Of a stretch of 64,000 nt of DNA, positions 43,921 through 52,284 are shown piece by piece; position 1 is the first letter of the stretch, and the number at the start of each line of letters is the position of its first letter. The DNA is taken from assembly GCF_014168535.1 (NCBI RefSeq), contig NZ_CP060007.1, positions 3,472,001 through 3,536,000 of the forward strand, given 5' to 3'. Made by a program: the position numbers and the translations under genes. Under the pieces are notes generated by a model. It made no database searches and had not been told where the DNA came from. It worked only from the letters and a program-made list of their open reading frames with translations. This stretch comes from Lacibacter sediminis. GTDB lineage: Bacteria > Bacteroidota > Bacteroidia > Chitinophagales > Chitinophagaceae.

Positions 43921-46381
43921 ACTGATTTCTTTTTCTCCTCAACTTTTGCGAATCAATAAAGAAGATCATACGTGCAGTAAATTCATTGCCTTGCGGAGAC
44001 ATTAATATACGTCCTGCGTTACCCCAGTAATTTTTATAACGGTTACCATCAACAGGAAAATCATTTGCAAGCCAGTTCTTCCAGCCAACAATAAAACGAC
44101 TGCCATAATTGAAATCCCAGGTATAGAACACATCCATGTTCCATACGTTGAAGTTTTGATTCTGTCCGGGAATAAATGCACGATCAATATACCAGCCATC
44201 TTCGCTTACATTGTAAAAGCTTGCATACTTCACACGGCTCCAGTAATGCCGTGCACGCAACGTAACATTCATACGGCTGGTGAAATTATAAATACCACTC
44301 ACAAGTGTGGTTACATCTGTTTTTCTTCTTCTTCCAATAATGGGTTCGCCATTTGTTTCACGTTGAAATGCATAACCAAATTGTCCACGATCATCCGTAT
44401 AACTCCAATCAATATCTAAACTTAATCGATCGCTGAAACGGTAACGCATACCCGGATGAATAACAATGTAAGGATCGTTCTTAATATCAACCGATTCTGC
44501 CATACCAAGCGTTAACCTTGCAAACAAACGCTTACGGCTATCTGTACTTCCATTTAAACGAAGGAATCCCCAAGGCGTTTGTCTCATATAACGACCGGGT
44601 GTACGTAATTCAAAATAACTTTTTTGCCAGAGCGGTTGATACGTTGCACCAAGACTTACATCCCAGAAATTTTTAAAGAACCAAAAGGCATTTGCGTTAT
44701 ACTGAATATTGGTAAACACAAATGGTTTATACAACATTTCATGACGTACGGTTAACCTGAAGTTGTAAGAGTTGAATTTGTCAGTTGGCGTTAACTGGTT
44801 ATAACTGATGTTTACTGTTGTATGTACTTTATTTGCAACACCAAGAAATCCCAGATCGTTTGGATCATACCTGTCGCTTTCTACATTGCTCAATAAGTTG
44901 AATTGAATTTTACCACTTACTTTTCCAAGACTTGCTACACTTTTAAATCCACTGTATGGATTCGGCCCCATGATCTTGCTGTAATCAAATTTTCCCTGGA
45001 AACCATATTGATTTGTTTTATCAAACAAGTACAGATCGATGCCTGTTACGTTTGCATCTCTTCCAGCACCGTTACGTGTTACGTTTGCATTGGTAAGTGT
45101 AATAGAAGAACGACCTTTCAATGCCTGATCAAGCACAATTAAATTGTAATTCGTGAAGGGCTCTGTTTGTATCCGTTCGGTCTGTTTGGTATTGGTATTT
45201 TCAATTTCAGCGAACATAGCTGCACCAATGGCATTGAACACACCAATACCTAATTTCTGCTTTGTTCTGCCGGAGAATTTTGTTGCATTGAGCAATTGTA
45301 CAACTCCGGGATTTGATACCACTCTTGTACTGTCAGTTGAACCCAAGCTTCTTGCATTGTAATAACCTGAGGGTGTTGCTCCTACTCTTCGTGAATAAAA
45401 TAATCCTGCTTTGTTGAATATCTCTGTCCCTTCTGTAAAGAATGGACGGTTTTCCTGGAACTGTACTTCAAAAGGTGAAAGATTGTTGATGACGTTATCA
45501 CTGATCACTTGTCCGAAGTCGGGAATCAATGTCATATCTAAGGTGAAGCTTTCGTTCACACCATATTTCACATCCATACCACCATTGCGGAGAAATTCAT
45601 TTACTCTTCCTTTGGAAGTGGGTGTGGTTCGAAAGCCAGCTGTAACATACGGAAGAAACGATAAGCGAAGTGGTGGTTCAAGATTTTCCAATCCGCTTAG
45701 TTTGCCGAACTGGTTCACAAATCCATTTTGATTGGGGTTGATATTATTCCAATAAGAACTTTCATTACTGCGACGAACATAGCGTTGAAAATTCAAACCC
45801 CAATCCTGTTTTTCTTTTTTGGCAAAACGAAGTGAGAAATAAGGGATCTTCATTTCAACAACCCAGCCATCTTCATGCATGGTTACTTTACTTTCCCAAA
45901 CTGCATCCCAACTGTAATCACTGGGTGGACCAAACTGCGAAGAACGATTCGGACTCAAACGTCCATCACTTTGCACATTGCGACTGGTCACTAAAAACTG
46001 GAAACCATTCTGATCATCATTGTATGTGTCAAAGAAAACAGAAAAATAATCGACGTCCTGCTGGCTTTCTTTATCACGTGCCGTTAACTGTGTTCGCACT
46101 TTTGAAGGATCATCATATAAATATGCACCGATATAAATAGAATTGTTATCGTAAACAACATACACTTTGGTTCTATATGCAGACGCTTCACCATAGTTAG
46201 GACTGTTCACGACGAAGTTTTCGGCAACAGGAGCTGTTTGCCAAATGGCTTCATCCAGCACCCCATCTAACTTGGGTGCCTGCACAACTTTACTGGCCTG
46301 GAGGGAACGTTCCGGTTCGTTATTGGCAAGCGATGATAAAGCGGCAATCGTTAATACAAAGGACAGGATCGATTTTCTCAT
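43916..46381 (-). CDS. DUF5916 protein: CBM9-like domain plus outer-membrane beta-barrel
   Basis: 821 aa. Signal peptide (~1-20), then a CBM9/DOMON-like domain (~30-220: KLDGVLDEAIWQTAPVAENF, VYVVYDNNSIYIGAYLYDD, YFSVFFDTYNDDQNGFQF) and a long C-terminal part of amphipathic strands with aromatic ends, typical of the DUF5916 barrel (~250-821). Outer membrane; thought to interact with carbohydrates, unproven. The ATG lies only ~20 bp after the end of a terminator hairpin (46405-46440), which leaves little room for a promoter. Confidence 0.85.
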   Translation of the reverse strand: MRKSILSFVLTIAALSSLANNEPERSLQASKVVQAPKLDGVLDEAIWQTAPVAENFVVNSPNYGEASAYRTKVYVVYDNNSIYIGAYLYDDPSKVRTQLTARDKESQQDVDYFSVFFDTYNDDQNGFQFLVTSRNVQSDGRLSPNRSSQFGPPSDYSWDAVWESKVTMHEDGWVVEMKIPYFSLRFAKKEKQDWGLNFQRYVRRSNESSYWNNINPNQNGFVNQFGKLSGLENLEPPLRLSFLPYVTAGFRTTPTSKGRVNEFLRNGGMDVKYGVNESFTLDMTLIPDFGQVISDNVINNLSPFEVQFQENRPFFTEGTEIFNKAGLFYSRRVGATPSGYYNARSLGSTDSTRVVSNPGVVQLLNATKFSGRTKQKLGIGVFNAIGAAMFAEIENTNTKQTERIQTEPFTNYNLIVLDQALKGRSSITLTNANVTRNGAGRDANVTGIDLYLFDKTNQYGFQGKFDYSKIMGPNPYSGFKSVASLGKVSGKIQFNLLSNVESDRYDPNDLGFLGVANKVHTTVNISYNQLTPTDKFNSYNFRLTVRHEMLYKPFVFTNIQYNANAFWFFKNFWDVSLGATYQPLWQKSYFELRTPGRYMRQTPWGFLRLNGSTDSRKRLFARLTLGMAESVDIKNDPYIVIHPGMRYRFSDRLSLDIDWSYTDDRGQFGYAFQRETNGEPIIGRRRKTDVTTLVSGIYNFTSRMNVTLRARHYWSRVKYASFYNVSEDGWYIDRAFIPGQNQNFNVWNMDVFYTWDFNYGSRFIVGWKNWLANDFPVDGNRYKNYWGNAGRILMSPQGNEFTARMIFFIDSQKLRRKRNQS

Positions 46382-46404
46382 TACGGCCGCAAACTATTAT
46401 AAAA

Positions 46405-46440
46405 AAACCGCTCAAATATTTGAATTTGTATGAGCGGTTT
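46405..46440 (-). terminator. Terminator hairpin upstream of the DUF5916 gene
   Basis: AAACCGCTCA ... TGAGCGGTTT with a 16-nt AT-rich loop, followed on the minus strand by TTTTTTTATAATAG. Ends transcription of the S24-regulator gene, or acts as a leader attenuator of DUF5916. Confidence 0.65.
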
Positions 46441-46478
46441 AATGACTGACCCCGGCCTTAAAGCCGGGGCCAGTCATT
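46441..46478 (-). other. GC-rich hairpin overlapping the S24-regulator stop
   Basis: AATGACTG(A/G)CCCCGGC arms paired across CTTAAA; includes the stop codon (46477-46479). No T run of its own; it is followed directly by the second hairpin (46405-46440). The pair may be one compound terminator. Confidence 0.55.
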
Positions 46479-47226
46479 AATTCATTTTCTTTTTAAGGTT
46501 ATTCACCTGATCCTGAAGGTTACTCACCAGTGATGCAAGATTTGTTACATCCCAACGCTGTCCCTGGTTTACACGGCTCAATACCATTTGAGCACTCCAG
46601 AATTCGAGTACATCTTCGGCATTTACTTGGTAGGGCTGGTAAACAGGATTATCACTCACCAACGTGAGCTTATTCTTAGTGCGGTTACTCTTCAGCACAC
46701 GCTTATAAACAACCCCTTCTGATTTACTAAGGATGATGTACGCATTGTTATTTTTTACATCGTCGAGATTATGCACTTTCTCTCCCACGATCACACTGCC
46801 GCTTGGTGTCGGCAACATACTATCACCCACAATTTCAAAGGCACGATAGGTTCCGCCTGCCAGCATAGGTAAAGTGAAGGTGTTCAGTTCATCCAGAAAT
46901 TCAGGATCGGCATATCCATTCAGGTAACCGGCCGCAGCTTTTACGGGCACAAAATGAATGACATTTGTTTCAGCGATCATCTTTAATTGGCGACGCTTGG
47001 CGAGGTAGGAACCTTTTGATTCGCTGAGATCTTTACGCAATAAGTCATCAATGCTTACTTTGAACAGATCGCTCACAGTTTCCAGCACTTCATAATTAGG
47101 CTCGGCACGCTCTTCTTCATACGCCCCAACGAGGGAACGTTTAATGCCGATCTTTTGTGCAAATTCTTCCTGTGTCCATCCACGCAATTTACGCAGGTAT
47201 TTGAGGTTTTGATTGGCAACGGCCAT
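46477..47226 (-). CDS. XRE/S24 LexA-like autocleaving transcription regulator
   Basis: 249 aa. N-terminal HTH_XRE (~8-62: LRKLRGWTQEEFAQKIGIKRSLV) and a C-terminal peptidase S24 domain with Ser136 (EIVGDSMLPT) and Lys175 (VYKRV); candidate self-cleavage bond Ala99-Gly100 (KAAAGYL). The domain order matches LexA/CI-type repressors, but the HTH is XRE, as in stress or phage-like regulators, and no phage genes adjoin it. Short inverted repeats upstream suggest autoregulation. Confidence 0.9.
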   Translation of the reverse strand: MAVANQNLKYLRKLRGWTQEEFAQKIGIKRSLVGAYEEERAEPNYEVLETVSDLFKVSIDDLLRKDLSESKGSYLAKRRQLKMIAETNVIHFVPVKAAAGYLNGYADPEFLDELNTFTLPMLAGGTYRAFEIVGDSMLPTPSGSVIVGEKVHNLDDVKNNNAYIILSKSEGVVYKRVLKSNRTKNKLTLVSDNPVYQPYQVNAEDVLEFWSAQMVLSRVNQGQRWDVTNLASLVSNLQDQVNNLKKKMN

Positions 47227-47254
47227 GGTCTGCTAATTTTATTGGAGCGAATAT

Positions 47255-47288
47255 ACTAATTATTTTAGTTTGATAAAATATTTTATCA
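47255..47288. promoter_or_regulatory. Inverted-repeat operator candidates upstream of the S24 regulator
   Basis: Perfect 18-bp palindrome TGATAAAATATTTTATCA (47271-47288) and an adjacent 15-bp ACTAA-TTATT-TTAGT (47255-47269), in the 173-bp spacer between the S24 regulator and surE, 45 and 29 bp from the regulator ATG. Confidence 0.6.
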
Positions 47289-47398
47289 TTGTTTCTCACA
47301 GATGATTTCAAAAAAGTGAATGACGTTGATGTTCAGACACATTTTGCCAACTCCTCAATAAATCAGACTTTTACGTCCATATAAGAAAGGAACTAACT

Positions 47399-48187
47399 AT
47401 GGCGAAGAGCACAAAAAAGAAAGAACAACCCATCATCCTTATCACCAACGACGATGGTGTTACAGCACCGGGCATCCGCAGCCTGGTGGAAGCCGTAAAA
47501 GATCTAGGAAAAATTGTGGTAGTAGCTCCCGATAAACCGCAGAGCGGAATGGGCCACGCCATCACCATTGGTTTTCCGTTGCGTTTACAAAAAGTGCATT
47601 TAATGGACGATGTAGAAGCCTGGCAATGCAGCGGCACACCGGTTGATTGCGTAAAGCTGGCGGTTGACAAAATACTGCACCGCAAACCCGATCTCTGTCT
47701 CAGCGGTATTAATCACGGTGCCAATCACAGTATAAATGTAATTTACAGCGGTACTATGAGTGCAGCCATTGAAGCAAGTATTGAAAGTATTCCCTCAGTT
47801 GGATTCTCGTTACTTAATTATAGTATGGAAGCTGATTTCAGCGGTGCAAAAAAATATGCCCGTCTTATTGTTGAGCAACTGCTGAAACGTAAACAGGATA
47901 AACATCTTTGCCTGAACGTTAATTTTCCGAGTATTGATGAGAGTTTGATCAAGGGTGTAAAGGTTTGTCGCCAGGCTTATGCCAAGTATGTGGAAGATTT
48001 TAATGAGCGGAAAGATCCGTCAGGAAAGAATTATTACTGGCTCACAGGCGAGTTTAAAAACTTCGATAAAGGAAAAGATACCGATGTTTGGGCCCTTGAA
48101 CACAATTTTGTGAGTGTAGTTCCCGTTCAATTCGACCTGACAAATTATAAACTCAAAAAAGAATTAGAAACCAAACTGAAATTCTGA
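47399..48187 (+). CDS. surE: 5'/3'-nucleotidase SurE
   Basis: 262 aa. LITNDDG at residues 15-20 with metal-binding Asp18-Asp19, PDKPQSGMGHAIT, CSGTPVDCV and LCLSGINHGANHSINVIYSGTMSAA are SurE signatures. Dephosphorylates nucleoside 5'- and 3'-monophosphates. The 97-aa membrane-protein ATG overlaps its stop (TGATG), so translation is probably coupled. Confidence 0.95.
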   Translation: MAKSTKKKEQPIILITNDDGVTAPGIRSLVEAVKDLGKIVVVAPDKPQSGMGHAITIGFPLRLQKVHLMDDVEAWQCSGTPVDCVKLAVDKILHRKPDLCLSGINHGANHSINVIYSGTMSAAIEASIESIPSVGFSLLNYSMEADFSGAKKYARLIVEQLLKRKQDKHLCLNVNFPSIDESLIKGVKVCRQAYAKYVEDFNERKDPSGKNYYWLTGEFKNFDKGKDTDVWALEHNFVSVVPVQFDLTNYKLKKELETKLKF

Positions 48188-48480
48188 TGCTGAAACTCGA
48201 TAAACTACCCTTTGGAATTGCATTGGGTGCCCTCGCCCCCATTCTTGGTCTTGTACTTTATTATTTTCTGAAAACTCCTTCCATCAGCTTTGGCGAATTT
48301 GTAGAATACTTCTTCAAAACAAAAGCGATGCTTACGGCAGTAGGAAGTTTATGCCTTATTGCAAACATCGTTCTCTTTACCATTTTTATTAATGGTCGTC
48401 GTGACAAAACAGCCATCGGCATTTTTGCGATGACGGTGATGTACGGGCTGATCATCCTTTACGCAAAGTTCTTCATGTAA
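48187..48480 (+). CDS. Three-span small membrane protein, unknown
   Basis: 97 aa with three hydrophobic segments (~8-26, ~49-69, ~77-95) and short polar loops. Its ATG overlaps the surE stop by one base, indicating an operon. Comparable genes follow surE in other Bacteroidota (recollection). No function is known to me. Confidence 0.72.
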   Translation: MLKLDKLPFGIALGALAPILGLVLYYFLKTPSISFGEFVEYFFKTKAMLTAVGSLCLIANIVLFTIFINGRRDKTAIGIFAMTVMYGLIILYAKFFM

Positions 48481-48512
48481 GACCGCTGGGAAAGTTGATT
48501 AAGATGATGCGA

Positions 48513-48530
48513 ATGATTACTTGTAATCAT
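48513..48530. repeat. Perfect 18-bp inverted repeat ATGATTAC-TT-GTAATCAT
   Basis: Located 33 bp after the 97-aa gene in a 201-bp spacer between convergent genes. No T run, so a weak hairpin or a possible regulatory palindrome. Confidence 0.5.
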
Positions 48531-48627
48531 CACGCCCACCTTATGATTTCATTTCGCCATCGCTATTGATGGTTGAAAAAAACTTCTGTGTATTTATTAT
48601 AGGTTAGGTTTAGCAACGGCCTTAAAA

Positions 48628-48653
48628 AAAAGGGTTGCCTTAAAAGGCAACCC
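48628..48653 (-). terminator. Terminator after the 132-aa secreted gene
   Basis: GGGTTGCC-TTAAAA-GGCAACCC (48632-48653), then a T run on the minus strand. 29 bp after the stop. Confidence 0.82.
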
Positions 48654-48681
48654 GTAACCCTGTGTCTATTGATTATGACTA

Positions 48682-49080
48682 TTATAGTTTAACGATTGCT
48701 GTTTCGTTTACAACACGTGTGTTGTTTTTAATACTGAAAACAGTTGATTGCGTTGATTTAGTTCCAATCACTTCAAATGTTACATCTACACCTTCCAGTT
48801 CTTCTGTGTTTAACTGGTATTTACGTGTGATGTTTACACCGCTGATTGTTTCCTGGTGAAGGATCAAACCAAACTCATCCTTTACAACGATCACGAATTT
48901 TTCTGCTTCTTTATTATTAAGACTGAGCTGGAAGATTGGCTGGTTTTGTGAACGGCCGATCATTTTTAACTCAGCTGCAGGAGTTATTTCGTTTACGTTT
49001 GTTGCGAATGCGGTAAATCCTGTCGTTACTGCTAATAAGGTAAATAAACCAATAGCTGCATTTTTCATTGTCTTTTTCAT
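48682..49080 (-). CDS. Small secreted beta-rich protein, unknown
   Basis: 132 aa. Signal peptide (ends TAFAT, ~25 aa) followed by a compact beta domain: LKMIGRSQNQPIFQLSLNN, FVIVVKDEFGLILHQETISG, RKYQLNTEELEGVDVTFEVIG. The pattern is like a C-terminal-sorting-type beta sandwich but lacks a sorting motif. I recall similar multi-copy proteins in Chitinophagaceae. Monocistronic. Confidence 0.65.
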   Translation of the reverse strand: MKKTMKNAAIGLFTLLAVTTGFTAFATNVNEITPAAELKMIGRSQNQPIFQLSLNNKEAEKFVIVVKDEFGLILHQETISGVNITRKYQLNTEELEGVDVTFEVIGTKSTQSTVFSIKNNTRVVNETAIVKL

Positions 49081-49497
49081 GTTTCTTATGTTTTAAATTT
49101 TTACGAATTGTTATTTGCTTTTTCTACAGGCAAGTATCGCAGCAAAAAATCGTGGGGCAAGTATCGTGGAGCAAGCAGGTTAAGTCAAATTCTACTCCGG
49201 AGATTCGGTACGGAAGAAGCTTGTGATTTGCTTCGTTGACAAGACAAAAGTACAGCCCCGCAAACTCCTGCACAAGTCAAGAAAAGGTTCATTTTATGGC
49301 CGTTACTTTCTTAATTATTTTCTAAAAGCCTTGCTGGCAAAGGGTTTCAGAAAATATTTTGCATGACGCCCAACCTCTTTTTCAGCTATATTATCACAAT
49401 GTTATCAGCCTGAAATACGCACAAATACGCATGCGGATTGATTGGTATCTTTACGGCAAAATATCACTTTCAAGATTATTGATCGATTATTTACAAC
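49081..49497. other. 417-bp spacer between the 132-aa gene and lpxB
   Basis: No supported gene. The 11-bp direct repeat GGCAAGTATCG occurs at 49129-49139 and 49156-49166, in the leader of the minus-strand 132-aa gene. A weak -7-like TATCTTTA (49446-49453) could serve lpxB, 45 bp before its ATG. A short plus-strand open frame at 49359-49550 overlaps lpxB and looks spurious. Otherwise AT-rich. Confidence 0.55.
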
Positions 49498-50622
49498 ATG
49501 AATTACTATATCATAGCAGGAGAAGCAAGCGGCGATTTACATGGAAGTAATTTGATTAAAGAATTGCATAAGCATGATACAACAGCTAATATCCGTTGCT
49601 GGGGGGGTGAAAAAATGCAGGCCGCCGGCGCAACTTTGGTGAAACATTACCGTGATCTTGCCTTTATGGGTTTTGTGGAAGTGATCAAAAACTTACGCAC
49701 TATTTTCAACAACCTCTCTTTTTGCAAAGAAGATATACTGGAACATCGCCCTGATGTACTGGTGTTGATCGATTATCCCGGTTTTAATTTACGCATTGCC
49801 AAATGGGCAAAAGAAGAAAACATAAAAGTTGTTTACTACATCTCACCACAGGTATGGGCATGGAAAGAAAACAGGGTGAAGATGATGAAGCAATGCATCG
49901 ATCGTATGCTGGTGATCCTCCCGTTTGAAAAAGATTATTACAAACAGAAATGGAATTGGGAAGTAGAATATGTTGGTCATCCGTTGATCGAAGAAGTGGA
50001 GCGATCGAAAAAAGAATCGATCATGTTGCAACCGGGTATACCAATTGATGCAAATAAACAGATCATTGCATTACTACCCGGCAGCCGCAAACAGGAGATC
50101 TTAAAAAAATTACCTGTGATGCTGGAAGTGAGCAGGCAGTTCAGCAATTATCAATTTATAGTTGCCAAAGCACCGGGACTTGATGCATCTTTTTACAATG
50201 AATTGTTAAAGTCGTATGAAAACGTATCATACGTCAATAACCAAACCTATGCTTTGTTGCAACAATCAACAGCCGCATTGGTAACATCGGGCACAGCAAC
50301 ATTAGAAACTGCTTTGTTTGAAGTACCGGAAGTAGTTTGTTACAAAGGCAACGAGATCAGTTACCAGATCGCTAAACGATTAGTGAACATCAAATACATT
50401 TCATTGGTAAACCTTATCATGGATAAAGAAGTGGTGAAAGAGTTGATACAGCATGAAATGAATGCAACCAATCTCAGCAACGAATTACAACTCATCTTAC
50501 CCGGTTCTGCAAAACGGGAACAACTGCAACTCGATTATAAACAGCTGAAAGAAAAGTTACAAGCAGGTGGTCATGCTTCGTTGAAAGCAGCTAAATCGAT
50601 CGTTGATTTTTTACAGCAGTAA
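49498..50622 (+). CDS. lpxB: Lipid-A-disaccharide synthase
   Basis: 374 aa, GT19 glycosyltransferase joining UDP-2,3-diacylglucosamine and lipid X in lipid A biosynthesis, consistent with a Gram-negative outer membrane. Begins YYIIAGEASGDLHGSNL; LIDYPGFNLRIAKWAK, YYISPQVWAWKENRV, LPFEKDYY, LLPGSRKQEI and VTSGTATLE are family motifs. Convergent with the 65-aa DUF6728-like gene, 3 bp apart. Confidence 0.95.
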   Translation: MNYYIIAGEASGDLHGSNLIKELHKHDTTANIRCWGGEKMQAAGATLVKHYRDLAFMGFVEVIKNLRTIFNNLSFCKEDILEHRPDVLVLIDYPGFNLRIAKWAKEENIKVVYYISPQVWAWKENRVKMMKQCIDRMLVILPFEKDYYKQKWNWEVEYVGHPLIEEVERSKKESIMLQPGIPIDANKQIIALLPGSRKQEILKKLPVMLEVSRQFSNYQFIVAKAPGLDASFYNELLKSYENVSYVNNQTYALLQQSTAALVTSGTATLETALFEVPEVVCYKGNEISYQIAKRLVNIKYISLVNLIMDKEVVKELIQHEMNATNLSNELQLILPGSAKREQLQLDYKQLKEKLQAGGHASLKAAKSIVDFLQQ

Positions 50623-50625
50623 TAC

Positions 50626-50802
50626 TTATTTAAACAGAGGAAGAATTACCCAACGTACCAGCAAAACCATCATTGCAAACAGAAATACAAAAATGGAAAT
50701 GCGGTTAATACCATGCATGTATTTCATCCACTGCGTTTTTTCCTGATTAGGATCAGGCTTCTTAATGTATAAATATTCTGCTACCTGGCGAAGGATACCC
50801 AT
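50626..50802 (-). CDS. DUF6728-like small membrane protein
   Basis: 58 aa from the ATG of MGILRQVAEYLYIKKPDP (65 aa if started at 50823). A polar N-terminus with 'MKYMHGINRISIFVFLF' and one C-terminal hydrophobic helix (~40-57). The HGINRIS sequence recalls DUF6728 (recollection). Function unknown. Its last codons lie 3 bp from the lpxB stop. Confidence 0.6.
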   Translation of the reverse strand: MGILRQVAEYLYIKKPDPNQEKTQWMKYMHGINRISIFVFLFAMMVLLVRWVILPLFK

Positions 50803-50939
50803 ATCGTTTTTCTTTTCTAACAATGCAAGTTACCTAAATGTTCTGCAGTTATGATTCAGGTCATAAAAAAAAGGACATATCAGTTTTACTTTAGACAGAA
50901 TTTCTACATTATTTGTTCAACAAAAAAAAACCAAACGAT

Positions 50940-51497
50940 ATGAAGTATTTTTCCTTCATGGCCGCCGCCCTTCTTTCATTTACAGTAGCCTGCAATTCCG
51001 GTACCGAACAAGCCAGTACCACAACCGCCGAACCTTCTGCAGCTAATGCAGCCGGTCAATCGGCCGTGCAAGACGATGACTCACAAAAAGATGTGGTAAA
51101 AGTTGCCATTGGCAGTAAAGACCACACTACTTTAGTGGCTGCATTAAAAGCCGCAGAATATGTTGATGTGTTGAGCAATGCCGGACCATTTACTGTTTTT
51201 GCTCCTACCAACGCTGCATTTGATCTTTTACCAAAAGGCACACTTGATGATTTAGTAAAACCCGAAAACAAAAACACATTGCGTGATATTCTTGAATACC
51301 ATGTGTATGTTGGTGTGTTGAAAGATGGATTAATGGGTGATGACATGACGTATGGCATGGCAAACGGTCAATCAGTAACCATTGGCAATAAAGATGGAAA
51401 AATGACAGTGAATGGTGCAAACATTATTGCTACAGTTCCGGCATCGAATGGAATTATTTATGTGGTTGATGCGGTATTATTGCCTCCAAAAAAATAA
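50940..51497 (+). CDS. Fasciclin-domain lipoprotein
   Basis: 185 aa. Lipobox FTVAC (Cys18), a Ser/Thr/Ala linker, then one fasciclin (FAS1) domain from ~56: LVAALKAAEYVDVLSNAGPFTVFAPTNAAFDLL, LKDGLMGDDMTYGMANGQSVTI, ANGIIYVVDAVLLPPKK. FAS1 domains mediate adhesion or cell-envelope contacts. The start follows an A-rich leader. Convergent with the truncated haemoglobin gene across a hairpin. Confidence 0.88.
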   Translation: MKYFSFMAAALLSFTVACNSGTEQASTTTAEPSAANAAGQSAVQDDDSQKDVVKVAIGSKDHTTLVAALKAAEYVDVLSNAGPFTVFAPTNAAFDLLPKGTLDDLVKPENKNTLRDILEYHVYVGVLKDGLMGDDMTYGMANGQSVTIGNKDGKMTVNGANIIATVPASNGIIYVVDAVLLPPKK

Positions 51498-51519
51498 TCT
51501 AACCAGTCCTTAAAATAAT

Positions 51520-51544
51520 AAAGGCATCCAATTGGATGCCTTTT
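51520..51544. terminator. Bidirectional terminator between fasciclin and haemoglobin genes
   Basis: AAAGGCATCC-AATT-GGATGCCTTT, perfect 10-bp arms, then T on the plus strand and CTTTATTATTTT on the minus strand. Ends the nos unit from one side. Confidence 0.85.
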
Positions 51545-51567
51545 CCGTTCCCATAAGACTTAATCAG

Positions 51568-51963
51568 TTAATAAATATTTTCCTGCTTGGGAAGTTGTGC
51601 AATATTGATCTGCATAACAGTTGCAATAGATAAGGCACGTTGTTTTGCCTGCTCTGCTTTCTCCCCTTCAAACAGCTCATCAATTGTTTCGTTGAACAAT
51701 TGTATCCAGCGATCAAAATGTTCTTTCTTCATCGTTGATTTCTGGTGAATATCCATGTGTATTCGCATGGGATTACCTGTGTAACCGCCGGTATGAAAAA
51801 TGATATTCTCCCAGAACGTGTACATCACCGGTAAATGTTTCTCCCACTGCACATCCACAACTTTATTAAAGAAAAAACCAATCAAAGGATCGGGTTTTAC
51901 TTTATCATAAAATGTATTCACCAGCAAGATCACATCTTCACGATTTTCCATTTGTTTTTTCAT
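51568..51963 (-). CDS. Group III truncated haemoglobin
   Basis: 131 aa. Pattern LVNTFYDKVKPDPLIGFFFNKV, WEKHLPVMYTFWENIIFHTGGYTGNP and MDIHQKS is typical of group III (trHbP) globins. Candidate haem ligands lie in the MDIH region. It lies at the end of the nos operon, so a role in NO or O2 handling near N2O respiration is plausible but inferred. Confidence 0.85.
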   Translation of the reverse strand: MKKQMENREDVILLVNTFYDKVKPDPLIGFFFNKVVDVQWEKHLPVMYTFWENIIFHTGGYTGNPMRIHMDIHQKSTMKKEHFDRWIQLFNETIDELFEGEKAEQAKQRALSIATVMQINIAQLPKQENIY

Positions 51964-51984
51964 GTGTGAATTATTTTTTGCCTG

Positions 51985-52275
51985 CTATTTTATAATGAGC
52001 ATACTGAAATCAGTGAGGGCTTTCAATGCATGTACCTGGTTTGCTTTAAATGAAAACAGATCGCCACGTTTTAAATGATGCGACTGTCCTTCAAGTGTAA
52101 ATTCACATTCTCCCTTCTGCACTACAAGAAATGCATCTGTTTTTGAAACATGTGGTTTTAATACTTCACCTTCGGGCAGGTTGAGCAACATCACATTCAT
52201 GCGCTCATCTTTATAAACAGATGTTTTTGTTGTTTTACCAAATCGGATCTGGTCTGCTAGATTTCCTAAATGCAT
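51985..52275 (-). CDS. Cupin-domain protein
   Basis: 96 aa, a single conserved beta barrel with metal-ligand-like positions in VLKPHVSKTDAFLVVQKGECEFTLEGQSHHLKRGD and FSFKANQVHAL. Ligand unknown. Ends 21 bp before the haemoglobin gene and starts 9 bp after nosY, so part of the nos unit. Confidence 0.8.
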   Translation of the reverse strand: MHLGNLADQIRFGKTTKTSVYKDERMNVMLLNLPEGEVLKPHVSKTDAFLVVQKGECEFTLEGQSHHLKRGDLFSFKANQVHALKALTDFSMLIIK

Positions 52276-52284
52276 ATTTTAAGT

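Noticed and set aside
46477..47226. Prophage marker (CI-like S24 repressor)
   Set aside because: No integrase, structural or lysis genes are nearby; flanking genes are core (surE, lpxB).
49359..49550. 63-aa open frame upstream of lpxB
   Set aside because: Overlaps the lpxB start in another frame and has no conserved pattern.
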